Below are positions 16,131-25,136 of a stretch of 64,000 nt of DNA, piece by piece. The stretch's first letter is position 1. Each line of letters opens with the position of its first letter. Origin of the DNA: Bacteroidetes bacterium UBA5697 (GTDB lineage: Bacteria > Bacteroidota > Bacteroidia > B-17B0 > Aurantibacillaceae). The notes under the pieces were generated by a model. That model did not search any database and had not been told where the DNA came from. It saw only the letters and a program-made list of their open reading frames with translations. The stretch lies in NCBI GenBank assembly GCA_002420145.1, contig DIHL01000079.1, forward strand, positions 29,559-93,558, in the 5' to 3' direction. Both the position numbers and the translations under genes were made by a program.

Positions 16131-18986
16131 CTAAATATTACAAATACTAGCATACGCGCAGTATTCGCATTTATCATCGTCCTCCGTTTGAGTAAATGGC
16201 TCCGAACTAATGATTATTTCTGAGATTTTTTGTTTCAAATGATCTTCAAATTCTTGTAACAAATCCGATGTGAAATTTAAAACTCCACCACCTTTTACAT
16301 CTTCTGTAATAAATCTAGGCTGTTCTTCAAATTTTTTAAATGGTATGATACAAGGTTGCAATTCTTCGGGTTTAGCAAGATTGTTTTTTACAACCAACCA
16401 AGCATACATAAACAACTGCAACATTTTATTATACTGGCTATCGGTAAACAAATCTTCGAAATTGGTAAACTTAAATTTATCAGAATCTTTGATAGATGAT
16501 TTATAATCAATAATTCTGATCTTGTTTCCTAGTTTATCAATTCTATCAGCCGAACCTTTTAGATAAATAACGGTATCAATTCCTTTCACAGGAATGGTTA
16601 CAGAAGCTGATAAACTTCGTTCAAGGTCAATTAAACTTAATAATTCATTGGTTTTATGTGATTGCTGAATTAATCGTAAATCATTTTTGAGTAATTTACT
16701 CACGTATTCATACAATACTTTACGCTGCAAGAAGTTTTTCCCAAACTGACTTTCTCGTTGACTAAAATAATTTTGAAAAATTAGATTTACACATTCTTCT
16801 TTTTTTGCCAAACACTCATTAATATTCTCTTCTTTTAAAACTCTTCCAATAAAAGGTTTATAAAGCATTTCGAGTGATTCGTGTAATATAGAACCTTGTG
16901 TATTTGCTTCTGCACTTTCCTCCACATCATCCGTTTCTTTAATGCCAGCTCCATATCTAAAAAAGAAACGTAAACCACAGTCTTTATAAGTAATTAAAGC
17001 AGATGGGCTCAATCCTCCATATTGATTATCTGATGTTATTTTATAGATTATTGGCGCTAAATTTAAATCCGTTTTAGAGATTGAAATATGATTTTTTAAA
17101 CTAGCGGGCAATGTATCTCCACTTAACATTTGCTCTGTAATGACATGCGCACTGTTATATTTTCGTAATTCAAATTGCAGTTGAGTTATAAAACGACTTT
17201 TTTCTCCAGAACCCAACACACTATGTTCGGTATTATACGTTATTAAAACATTGGATGCTCTTTGTAAAATACGATAAAAATGGTAAGCATAAATGGCATC
17301 TTTATCACCATATAAAGGCATACCATGATAACGCTTTAAATCATTAGGAATAAACGAATTAGCAGATTTACCTGAAGGTAAAACTCCTTCGTTTACTCCC
17401 AATAAAATGAGGTTTTCAAAATCCAAAGTACGGGTTTCTAACACCCCCATAATTTGTAAACCTTGCAATGGTTCGCCAATAAAAGGAACAGAGGCTGAAC
17501 CAATAATTTGCTTATACAAACTCTTCAGAGTTAATAAAGAATCTAAATAATGATGTGTTTCAACTAAAGACTGTAAGCGATTAAAATATTTTGTAAACAC
17601 ATGTAAATATTCCTTTTCTGTAGAAGATAATTGCAACTCTTCATTTTCAGACACATTAAACACATTTATAATATGCGACATAGAGGCTATGCCTTGTGCT
17701 GAGTTAGCCCAAGTATTAAATAAATTATCAATGTATTGATAATTATCTTCAAACAATTCGGCTAACACTTTAGTATTTAACCACACATAATTTTTATCAA
17801 TAACCTTTTGAATAATTGACTGTAAAGGAACACTAGGATTAAATGACTTATAATATTTTTTGAATAAAGAATTTTGTAAGATCTTAAATACATCCGCAAA
17901 ATAATAACTCGATGAAGCACTTGCTTTTTGAGTGGATTGATGAAGACTAATTAAATTATCAATTAAATCGTAAATTGGAGATAAACGCAATGGATACTCC
18001 ATAGTAATATTAACATGCTGTACTTCCTTCGGTAATTGATTTAAAATGGGAAACAATAAACTTTCATCAGCTAATACAACAGCGGTTTTATGTAATGATT
18101 TTCCTTGTTTTATCCATTCATGTAATTGATGAGACACTACCTGTGCTTGTCCCATTTGTTTTGGAACAGCCACAATATCAATATGTTTTGGTATTTCATT
18201 AAAATAATCTCCAATATGATTTTTAGAATCTAACCACGTATTACTAAAGTTTTTACGAAGAAATAATCCCGCTTCGTAACTTTCGTTTTGCACATAATAT
18301 TTATCCGCATCATAAATAATCGTTGCTTTTTTCTCTTTTACTAAATCCGAAAAAATAAGCGTTTCTGCTTTATTTAAGGCATTAAAGCCACAAATTAAAA
18401 TTTTAGAAAACTGCTGGATATATTCCGACTCTTTATATCCTTCAACAGCTTTACGATACATCAAACCTTGATAGGCTTGTTTTTTCTGCAACAACACTTT
18501 GGCGAATTCATGATAAATTCTTCCCATTTGATGCATAAAATTGACATAATCTTGCTGTGTAGGGGTTAAACTATCAGCACTTAAACTCCAATTTTCAATT
18601 TCTTTAATCTCTTTTAAATTCTGGTATAAAGAGTTGGTATCCACTAAATACCTGTCTGCTTCATTAAAATCCTGAAGCATCAATGTTCCCCATTTCGCAA
18701 AAGCTTCAAAGGGTTCGGCTTTTTCTTTTAAAATAGTGCTGTAAACTGTATATAAATCACAAATTAAATCAATGCTATCCGCTTGTTGTAAGCCCGATAA
18801 TTCTGCTACTAATTCTTCGGCACTAATAATAGTAGGCAACCAAATTGTTTTTTGAAAAGCTTTGGCTAAATGTTGTTTTAAATATAAAGCACCACGTTTA
18901 TTGGGCAATACAATACACAAATGCTCGGTATCATTAGCATGATGCTCATGAATATATTGAGCTATGTATTGTAAAAATGGGGTCAT
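16131..18986 (-). CDS. PD-(D/E)XK nuclease / inactivated helicase, AddB-like
   Basis: A 951-residue protein resembling the AddB subunit of double-strand-break resection enzymes. The N-terminus (LCIVLPNKRGALYLKQHL) replaces the Walker A of true helicases. The middle contains helicase-like segments (NLILLGVNEGVLP). The C-terminal RecB-family nuclease shows GSADRIDKLGNKIRIIDYKS (PD-(D/E)XK core, about 845-865). Cysteines in YKDCGLRFFFRYG and the terminal KCEYCAYASICN match the iron-sulphur staple of AddB. Its AddA-like partner is not in the window. The upstream intergenic region is shared with the divergent tolC gene. Confidence 0.85.
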   Translation of the reverse strand: MTPFLQYIAQYIHEHHANDTEHLCIVLPNKRGALYLKQHLAKAFQKTIWLPTIISAEELVAELSGLQQADSIDLICDLYTVYSTILKEKAEPFEAFAKWGTLMLQDFNEADRYLVDTNSLYQNLKEIKEIENWSLSADSLTPTQQDYVNFMHQMGRIYHEFAKVLLQKKQAYQGLMYRKAVEGYKESEYIQQFSKILICGFNALNKAETLIFSDLVKEKKATIIYDADKYYVQNESYEAGLFLRKNFSNTWLDSKNHIGDYFNEIPKHIDIVAVPKQMGQAQVVSHQLHEWIKQGKSLHKTAVVLADESLLFPILNQLPKEVQHVNITMEYPLRLSPIYDLIDNLISLHQSTQKASASSSYYFADVFKILQNSLFKKYYKSFNPSVPLQSIIQKVIDKNYVWLNTKVLAELFEDNYQYIDNLFNTWANSAQGIASMSHIINVFNVSENEELQLSSTEKEYLHVFTKYFNRLQSLVETHHYLDSLLTLKSLYKQIIGSASVPFIGEPLQGLQIMGVLETRTLDFENLILLGVNEGVLPSGKSANSFIPNDLKRYHGMPLYGDKDAIYAYHFYRILQRASNVLITYNTEHSVLGSGEKSRFITQLQFELRKYNSAHVITEQMLSGDTLPASLKNHISISKTDLNLAPIIYKITSDNQYGGLSPSALITYKDCGLRFFFRYGAGIKETDDVEESAEANTQGSILHESLEMLYKPFIGRVLKEENINECLAKKEECVNLIFQNYFSQRESQFGKNFLQRKVLYEYVSKLLKNDLRLIQQSHKTNELLSLIDLERSLSASVTIPVKGIDTVIYLKGSADRIDKLGNKIRIIDYKSSIKDSDKFKFTNFEDLFTDSQYNKMLQLFMYAWLVVKNNLAKPEELQPCIIPFKKFEEQPRFITEDVKGGGVLNFTSDLLQEFEDHLKQKISEIIISSEPFTQTEDDDKCEYCAYASICNI

Positions 18987-19164
18987 TTCAATTTTATATC
19001 ACACAATTAAGATTAGAAAAGTAATAAAAAAGAGGGTTTAAAACTCTAAAGTTGATAAATTTATGTAGGCATTTTTTACCAATACCCCTACTTTTTTTCC
19101 GTTTGTGTAGTTGAGTGAAATGGGTGCTTTTTTTAGTTAAATTTACTTCGATTTATAAAATATT

Positions 19165-20580
19165 ATGAGGCTTATTATACATACACTCCTTTTCTTGGGA
19201 ATTTCTCAATTTGCATCGGCTCAATCCAGTGTTTGGGATTTGCAACAATGCGTTGATTATGCTCAAAAAAACAACATCAATTTAAAGCAATCCGAAATTT
19301 CTACTCGTATTAGTAAAAATAATGCTAACCAAAGTAAAGCTGCTATTTTACCTACCATTAATGCAGGCGCTCAGCATACTTATAACTTTGGTAGAACCAT
19401 TGATAGATATACCAACACCTTTGCTAATACTCAAGTATTATCACAAAACTTTTATGTATCATCTAATGTTGTAATTTGGTCGGGATTAGCACAGTACAAT
19501 AATATCAAAGCCAATCAGTATTTATATTTATCAAATACCGAAAGCTATTTACAACAGCGTAATGATTTAGCCTTAAATGTTGCTACAGCTTATATTAACG
19601 TAATTTTTAGTGATGAGATTTTTCAAATTGCAAAAGCTCAGTTTAAAATTACTCAAGAACAATTAGAGCGAACTCAAAAATTAGCTGATGCTGGTACTTT
19701 AGCAAAAAGCGCCGTATTTGATTTAAAAGCACAATTAGCAAATGAAGAAGTAAATGTTACTAGCTCTGATAATAACTATCAAATTGCCATGTTAACATTA
19801 AAGCAATTATTAAACTTAGATACATTAAACAACTTTAGCATTTCTCGTCCTAATGTTGATGTACTCAATAATGAATTAGCTAGTTTATCAGTTCAAAATA
19901 TTTACGAAACGGCTTTAAAAAATCAACACTCAATTAAAAGTGCCAACTATAGTTTATTAGCTGCCGAAAGAAATTTAGCAGTTGCTAAAGGAAGAGTGAG
20001 TCCTACGCTTTCTGCTACTGGTAGTTTAGGTACCGGTACTTCTGAATTAGATAAAAATATTGATGCCGTGAATTTTGTTGGATGGGATACAACAGCTGTT
20101 ACTACCGGTGGCGATTTTGTAATCAGTCCGAGAACAGAAGTAGTGACTTCAAAAAAATCTTTCTCTGATCAGTTTTCGGATAACGTCAACAAGAGTATTG
20201 GTTTCACTTTATCTATCCCCATTTTTAATGGCTTACAAAACTACACTGGTGTGAAAAATGCTCAATTAAACGCTTTAAATGCTAAATACTCTCAAGATTT
20301 AACCGAACAAAATTTATATAAAACCATTGCACAAGCTTATGCTAATGCAAGAGCTGCTTTAAATAAATACAACGCCACTAAACTTTCGGTTGATGCTTCT
20401 GAACAATCTTTTTATTATGCACAACAAAAATATAACGTTGGTGCTATTAGCACATTTGATTATAATAACGCAAAAACACGTTTGCAAAGTGCTCAAAGTA
20501 ATTTAGTGCAAGCTAAATACGATTATGTATTCAAATTAAAAGTATTAGATTTTTACCAAGGAAAAGAATTAAAGTTTTAA
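19165..20580 (+). CDS. tolC: TolC family outer-membrane efflux protein
   Basis: A 471-residue outer-membrane factor. After a signal peptide (about 1-19, ending ASAQ) it begins with WDLQQCVDYAQKNNINLKQ, the standard opening of the family. It shows the internal duplication, with long coiled-coil helices (e.g. YANARAALNKYNATKLSVDA) and the conserved YNVGAISTFDYNNAKTRL motif near the end. It forms the exit duct for efflux or type I export. It precedes a periplasmic adaptor gene by 110 bases, with a repeat element between. No inner-membrane pump is encoded directly downstream. Confidence 0.93.
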   Translation: MRLIIHTLLFLGISQFASAQSSVWDLQQCVDYAQKNNINLKQSEISTRISKNNANQSKAAILPTINAGAQHTYNFGRTIDRYTNTFANTQVLSQNFYVSSNVVIWSGLAQYNNIKANQYLYLSNTESYLQQRNDLALNVATAYINVIFSDEIFQIAKAQFKITQEQLERTQKLADAGTLAKSAVFDLKAQLANEEVNVTSSDNNYQIAMLTLKQLLNLDTLNNFSISRPNVDVLNNELASLSVQNIYETALKNQHSIKSANYSLLAAERNLAVAKGRVSPTLSATGSLGTGTSELDKNIDAVNFVGWDTTAVTTGGDFVISPRTEVVTSKKSFSDQFSDNVNKSIGFTLSIPIFNGLQNYTGVKNAQLNALNAKYSQDLTEQNLYKTIAQAYANARAALNKYNATKLSVDASEQSFYYAQQKYNVGAISTFDYNNAKTRLQSAQSNLVQAKYDYVFKLKVLDFYQGKELKF

Positions 20581-20583
20581 AAC

Positions 20584-20676
20584 TTAACCGCAAAGAGCGC
20601 AAAGAGAATCGCGCAAAGGACTCAAAGAAATGTTAAGTAAAAATAATTAAAAAAACTCTGCAGACTCTGCGGTTAA
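20584..20676. repeat. Dispersed intergenic repeat with TTAACCGCA...TGCGGTTAA arms
   Basis: The tolC-hlyD gap is filled by a unit whose ends are inverted repeats: TTAACCGCAAAGAG (20584-20597) and CTCTGCGGTTAA (20665-20676), one insertion apart. Inside are short direct repeats of GCAAAGAG/GCAAAGG. Its base composition differs from the flanks. Similar 'CGCAAAG' elements are, as I recall, scattered in Bacteroidota genomes. Confidence 0.6.
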
Positions 20677-20690
20677 AAAATAAAAAAATT

Positions 20691-22046
20691 ATGAAAAAAT
20701 TATATTGGATTATCGGAATTTGTATCGCATTGCTATTTGTAGTGATTATGTTCAAATTCTTTAAAGGAGAAGAACCTACTGAAGTAACTAGCGAAAAAGC
20801 AGCTAAGCGTAATATCATCGAATCCGTTTCGGCAAATGGTAAAATACAACCAGAAACAGAATTAAAAATCACTTCTGATGTATCAGGAGAGATTGTTGAA
20901 ATGCTAGTGAAAGAAGGTGACCAAGTAAAAAAAGGTCAGTTACTTTGTCGTATTAAACCTGATATTTACGAAAGTGCTTTAGAGCGTGTTAATGCAACAG
21001 TAAATAGTTCAAAAGCAAACGTAAAAACGGCTGCTGCTCAATTAGCTCAAGCACAAGCTAACTTAGCAAATGCTGAAGCATCTTATGCTCGAAACAAAAA
21101 ATTATTTGATCAAAATGTTATTTCTCAACAAGAAATGGACGCTGCAAAAGCAGGCTACGAAGCTGCGAAAGCTAATGTAGATGGACTAGTAGAAAGCATT
21201 AAAGCCTCTGATTATAACGTAAAAAGTGTAGAAGCCTCTTTAAAAGAAGCAAACACTAATTTAGATAAAACATTTATTTACGCGCCAGTTGATGGAACGG
21301 TTTCTAAATTAAATGTAGAAAAAGGAGAACGTGTGGTTGGTGTACAAGGTTTACAAGGAACGGAGATTTTACGTTTAGCTAACTTAAACGAAATGGAAGC
21401 GAGTGTAGAAGTAAACGAAAATGATATCATTCGTATTCACAAAAATGATACGGCTGTTATTGAAGTGGATGCTTACATTGGAAAAAAATTCAAGGGCATT
21501 GTTACAGAAGTAGCTAACTCCGCTAACACCACTGGAATTTCAATTGATCAAGTAACAAACTTTGTAGTTAAAATTAGAATCTTAAGAGAATCGTATATGG
21601 ATTTAGTAAATGACATTAACCCTGCTCCATTTCGTCCAGGTATGAGTGCCAGTGTTGAAATACAAACAATGAGAGCGGCTAATATTATTACAATTCCAAT
21701 TCAAGGTGTTACCACTCGTAGTTCTGATACGACTCAAACAAAACAAAATTTTGAAGGAGAAGAAGATCAAGAAGTGGTTGTGAAAGATGAAAAAGAAGAA
21801 AAATTAAACAACAAAAAAGTTGAAGAAATTACAGAATGTGTGTTTGTAAACAATAATGGCGTTGCTAAAATGGTTTACGTAACGACTGGTATTCAGGATA
21901 ACGACTATATTGAAATTAAAAGCGGTGTAAATGTTGGTGATGAAATTATTTCGGGACCATACGGAGCTGTTTCTAAAATTTTAAAGAATGGCAAAAAAAT
22001 TAAAGTAGTAGATAAAGACGAATTATTTTCTGATAAAACTAAATAG
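20691..22046 (+). CDS. Periplasmic adaptor subunit of an efflux system (HlyD/MacA-like)
   Basis: A 451-residue membrane-fusion protein. One N-terminal transmembrane anchor (about 5-22) is followed by the first half of a lipoyl domain, a long alanine-rich coiled-coil hairpin (about 95-185, ASYARNKKLFDQNVISQQEM), the second lipoyl half (FIYAPVDGTVSKLNVEKGE) and beta-barrel domains. The C-terminal third carries an acidic/lysine-rich insert (about 350-380, EGEEDQEVVVKDEKEEKL) that is unusual for the family. It joins an inner-membrane pump to the TolC protein encoded upstream. The pump, probably MacB-like, is not next to it. Confidence 0.9.
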   Translation: MKKLYWIIGICIALLFVVIMFKFFKGEEPTEVTSEKAAKRNIIESVSANGKIQPETELKITSDVSGEIVEMLVKEGDQVKKGQLLCRIKPDIYESALERVNATVNSSKANVKTAAAQLAQAQANLANAEASYARNKKLFDQNVISQQEMDAAKAGYEAAKANVDGLVESIKASDYNVKSVEASLKEANTNLDKTFIYAPVDGTVSKLNVEKGERVVGVQGLQGTEILRLANLNEMEASVEVNENDIIRIHKNDTAVIEVDAYIGKKFKGIVTEVANSANTTGISIDQVTNFVVKIRILRESYMDLVNDINPAPFRPGMSASVEIQTMRAANIITIPIQGVTTRSSDTTQTKQNFEGEEDQEVVVKDEKEEKLNNKKVEEITECVFVNNNGVAKMVYVTTGIQDNDYIEIKSGVNVGDEIISGPYGAVSKILKNGKKIKVVDKDELFSDKTK

Positions 22047-22726
22047 TGGCTTACCTTCTACATATTGAAAGCACTTCTACCGTTTGTTCTATAGCTGTTT
22101 CAAAAGGTGCAGACTTAGTAGCGATTAAAGAATTAAACAATGGATACACGCATGCCGAAAACTTGCATGTGTTTATTGATGAACTCCTAAAAGAAAATAC
22201 CTTAAAGCCTAATGATTTAAGTGCTGTTTCTATAAGCTCTGGTCCTGGTTCTTACACTGGTTTACGAATTGGATTTTCAGCCGCTAAAGGTTTGGCTTAT
22301 GCTTTACAAATTCCTTTAATCAGTATCGACACTTTAAAGGCACTAAGCGTGGCTGCCATAAAAAAAACAACTACAAACGCCTTGTTTTGTCCATTAATGG
22401 ATGCACGACGTATGGAAGTATATTGTGCTTCTTATGACAATCAATTAAATGAAGTTTTACCAATACAAGCATTGGTATTAACAGAAGACAGTATTAAAGC
22501 ATTTGATTTAAATAAGCCTATTTATTTTTTTGGAGATGGTATGCCAAAGGCTAAAGAATTACTTCAAACAATTCCTCAATCTTTTTTTATGGATGATATT
22601 ATCGCTAGTGCTTCCAATATGATTGAACTAGCATTTGCTAAATATCAAGTAAAAGATTTTGTAGATGTAGCTTATTCTGAGCCTAACTACTTAAAAGAAT
22701 TTTTCTTTACCACTGCTAAAAAATAA
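22046..22726 (+). CDS. tsaB: tRNA threonylcarbamoyladenosine biosynthesis protein TsaB
   Basis: A 226-residue protein of the ASKHA fold that partners TsaD and TsaE in making t6A37 in ANN-decoding tRNAs. Family marks are LLHIESTSTVCSIAVSKG at the start, the strongly conserved SSGPGSYTGLRIGFSAAKGLA (about 68-88) and the MDARRMEVY strand. The start is GTG, overlapping the TAG stop of the adaptor gene by one base (TAGTG), so the two are coupled although functionally unrelated. Confidence 0.93.
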   Translation: MAYLLHIESTSTVCSIAVSKGADLVAIKELNNGYTHAENLHVFIDELLKENTLKPNDLSAVSISSGPGSYTGLRIGFSAAKGLAYALQIPLISIDTLKALSVAAIKKTTTNALFCPLMDARRMEVYCASYDNQLNEVLPIQALVLTEDSIKAFDLNKPIYFFGDGMPKAKELLQTIPQSFFMDDIIASASNMIELAFAKYQVKDFVDVAYSEPNYLKEFFFTTAKK

Positions 22727-22728
22727 TC

Positions 22729-23598
22729 ATGACACAAAAAATCGCATTCGTTATTAATCCTAATGCTGGTGTCAAAAAGAAAATTGATATCATTGAGTTT
22801 ATCAAAACTCATTTTCCTCGTCATATCTCTTACGATTTAATTGTTTGGAAAAACAAAGATGATTTTGAATCGGTTAAACAACAAATTCTTTCAGGAAATT
22901 ACAATACAGTTGTTGCCTGTGGCGGAGATGGCACCGTAAATCAAGTTGCTTCGGTTGTAATGAATACTAATATGGCTTTAGGAATTTTCCCTTTAGGTTC
23001 AGGGAATGGTTTAGCAAGAAGCAACCGTATTCCTTTAGATTTAAAACAAGCTTTACAAATTATTGAACGTGGCACTGTTAAGCAAATGGATGGCGCTATG
23101 ATTAATCAATATCCTTTTTTTTGCACAGCAGGCGTAGGATTTGATGCACATATTGCTAATGAATTTGCTGCAAGTACCAAACGTGGTTTTGTTACCTACT
23201 TTAAAACTACCGTAAAAGAATTTTTTGGATACACACCCAATCAATATAAAATTACGATTGACGGTAAAATAATAGAAACTAAAGCTTTTTTAATAACCGT
23301 GGCTAATGCAGGACAATGGGGCAATGATGTTTATATTGCACCTGAAGCCGAATTAAGTGATGGCATTTTAAATGTTAGCATTTTAAAACCCTTCTCTCAT
23401 TTTGCAATACCAATGATTGGCATAAAATTATTTTCAAAAAAAATTCACACCTCCATAAATTTACAATCCGAAAAAGGAAAGCAAATTGATATTGAATTTA
23501 ATGGTGAATTGCCCGTTCATTTTGACGGAGAACCCATCAGAGTATCAGATAAAATCTCCATTAAAATTATGCCTTTGGCTTTAAAGATCGTTTCTTAG
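22729..23598 (+). CDS. Diacylglycerol/lipid kinase family protein (YegS/DgkB-like)
   Basis: A 289-residue lipid kinase of the DAGK catalytic superfamily. The N-terminal domain shows INPNAG and the nucleotide-binding ACGGDGTVNQVASVVM (about 63-78), with PLGSGNGLARS next. The C-terminal beta-sandwich contains the GVGFDAH motif and ends with the FDGEPIRV strand. It phosphorylates diacylglycerol or a related lipid at the inner membrane. It lies 2 bases after tsaB and ends the tolC-hlyD-tsaB run. Its head-to-head end with the next minus-strand gene leaves 68 bases with no clear terminator. Confidence 0.88.
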   Translation: MTQKIAFVINPNAGVKKKIDIIEFIKTHFPRHISYDLIVWKNKDDFESVKQQILSGNYNTVVACGGDGTVNQVASVVMNTNMALGIFPLGSGNGLARSNRIPLDLKQALQIIERGTVKQMDGAMINQYPFFCTAGVGFDAHIANEFAASTKRGFVTYFKTTVKEFFGYTPNQYKITIDGKIIETKAFLITVANAGQWGNDVYIAPEAELSDGILNVSILKPFSHFAIPMIGIKLFSKKIHTSINLQSEKGKQIDIEFNGELPVHFDGEPIRVSDKISIKIMPLALKIVS

Positions 23599-23666
23599 TA
23601 AGCTGCCCGACTTTTGTCAGCTGTTAAATCCTATGAAACAAAAAAAGCAGATGACATATTTAAAAT

Positions 23667-24974
23667 TTACCTAATCAAAGTAATATACCCGTTTTTTTTA
23701 TGCTCATCACCATTGCCATCAGTGTATTGCAATACATAAAAGTAAACACCGCTTGGCGTTTCTTCTCCTGATGTGGTTCTGCCATCCCATAACACAGTTG
23801 TGTGAGTTAAGTTGTTAGTTTTTTGATAGATGAGATTTCCCCATCTATTAAAAATAGCTATATCTTTTAAAACATTGCCTTTGCCTAAACTAAAACGCCA
23901 TACGTCATTTATACTGTCATTGTTTGGTGTAAATACATTGGGGATAATTGGCTCAACTACTATAATAGGCTCGCAGTTGGCGCTGTATGTTACAACGATT
24001 GTTTGTGTGGTTGTTGTACAATTTATGCTTTGCAAAACATAAGTGGTTGTTTGGTTTGGTTTTACTTTTATAAAACTGGTTGTATCTATAGCTGTGCCAT
24101 TGGCAAACCACTGGTAACGTGTTTGTATGCGCGCTGTATCTCCTAACACTAAAGTATCTGTATTAGGGCAAATGGTTATGGCGTTTGATTGTAATTGTGG
24201 TGTTGGGAGTTCGTATATAGATACATCATCGATGTAAACATAAACACCTGCATGTGGATTAGAGATTCCACATGGAGTAGAAAAGCTTGTGTTTATAAAT
24301 TGTTTTTTCACGTGTGCTCCATCTCTTATATTACCTATTGTTAAAAATTCTTCGCCGCCTTGTGCTACAAACTTACCGCTTATTTTAGTCCAATTTGATG
24401 TATCAGAAAGAAATTGAGTTGTGTCCAATTGTAATTGATAATTAATAGTATTATCAAATATAAATGGATTTAATGTCGCAGTTGTTTGACTAAGCATCAT
24501 TCCTAATTGATTTATACTAATTGCATTAATATTAGAAAAACTATAGAAAAATTCTCCGTAATAACAGGTATTAGCTTTTAATTTTTGTTTCAATTTTATC
24601 ACAGCTAATTCCGAACTAATATTTGTGCTATCTGGTAAGTTGTTTAACCCATATAATAGAATGCCAACATATCCATCGCCAGAACGTGGATATTGATACC
24701 CATAACAATTATGTGGTATAGAAGCTTGATTTGGGTAAGGATTACCTGAAAAAAAATTAGCACATGGATTGTAATAATCAGGAGTCATGTTTTTATAGGT
24801 ACACCAATTTTTTAGATAGTGAGTTGTTAATAAAGGATTATCAACCAACATCTGAGTCCAACAGTTACCTCCTACAGTATCTTCAAAACTTGCATTGGGA
24901 ACAAGATTGACTTGTGTTTTACCTGAAAGATAAATAAATAAATAAATAAATAAATATGTAATGCGTTTTAGCAT
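23667..24974 (-). CDS. T9SS type B cargo protein with a tandem repeat in its signal peptide codons
   Basis: A 435-residue secreted protein. The signal peptide (about 1-20) reads LFIYLFIYL in its core because the codons are a TATT tandem repeat. Mature residues begin with NLVPNASFED, a carbohydrate-binding-like N-terminal domain of bacteroidete surface proteins (about 22-255). One Ig-like unit follows (about 265-330, ITICPNTDTLVLGDTARIQ). The type B sorting domain (about 340-435) shows IPNVFTPNNDSINDVW, IFNRWGNLIYQK, LWDGRTTSGEE and GVYFYVLQYTDGNG. It should be exported by T9SS and fixed on the cell surface. It lies downstream of a terminator, so it is probably a separate transcription unit. 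Confidence 0.88.
   Translation of the reverse strand: MLKRITYLFIYLFIYLSGKTQVNLVPNASFEDTVGGNCWTQMLVDNPLLTTHYLKNWCTYKNMTPDYYNPCANFFSGNPYPNQASIPHNCYGYQYPRSGDGYVGILLYGLNNLPDSTNISSELAVIKLKQKLKANTCYYGEFFYSFSNINAISINQLGMMLSQTTATLNPFIFDNTINYQLQLDTTQFLSDTSNWTKISGKFVAQGGEEFLTIGNIRDGAHVKKQFINTSFSTPCGISNPHAGVYVYIDDVSIYELPTPQLQSNAITICPNTDTLVLGDTARIQTRYQWFANGTAIDTTSFIKVKPNQTTTYVLQSINCTTTTQTIVVTYSANCEPIIVVEPIIPNVFTPNNDSINDVWRFSLGKGNVLKDIAIFNRWGNLIYQKTNNLTHTTVLWDGRTTSGEETPSGVYFYVLQYTDGNGDEHKKNGYITLIR
24931..24957. repeat. Tetranucleotide repeat (TATT on the coding strand, 6.75 copies) in signal-peptide codons
   Basis: The coding strand reads TATT repeated six times plus TAT, covering residues 7-15 of the type B protein. 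A gain or loss of one unit would shift the frame and silence the gene, which is the arrangement of slipped-strand phase-variable loci. Confidence 0.85.
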
Positions 24975-24984
24975 AGAATAAAAA

Positions 24985-25010
24985 AAGGGAAAGCTAATTA
25001 GCTTTCCCTT
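24985..25010 (-). terminator. Intrinsic terminator after the alternative GlmU gene
   Basis: A perfect 12-bp inverted repeat (AAGGGAAAGCTA / TAGCTTTCCCTT) with a seven-T run on the minus strand. It lies 127 bases after the GlmU stop and directly before the type B cargo gene, insulating it from the upstream operon. Confidence 0.88.
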
Positions 25011-25136
25011 ATAAATTTAGTGAGTAATTATTAATTTACTACAAGATTTTCTTAAATATATCATATTGTTTTATAAGTGTCGTGATTTTAAGGATAACTG
25101 ATTACTTTATCAAAGTAAAATATACATTTAACTATT

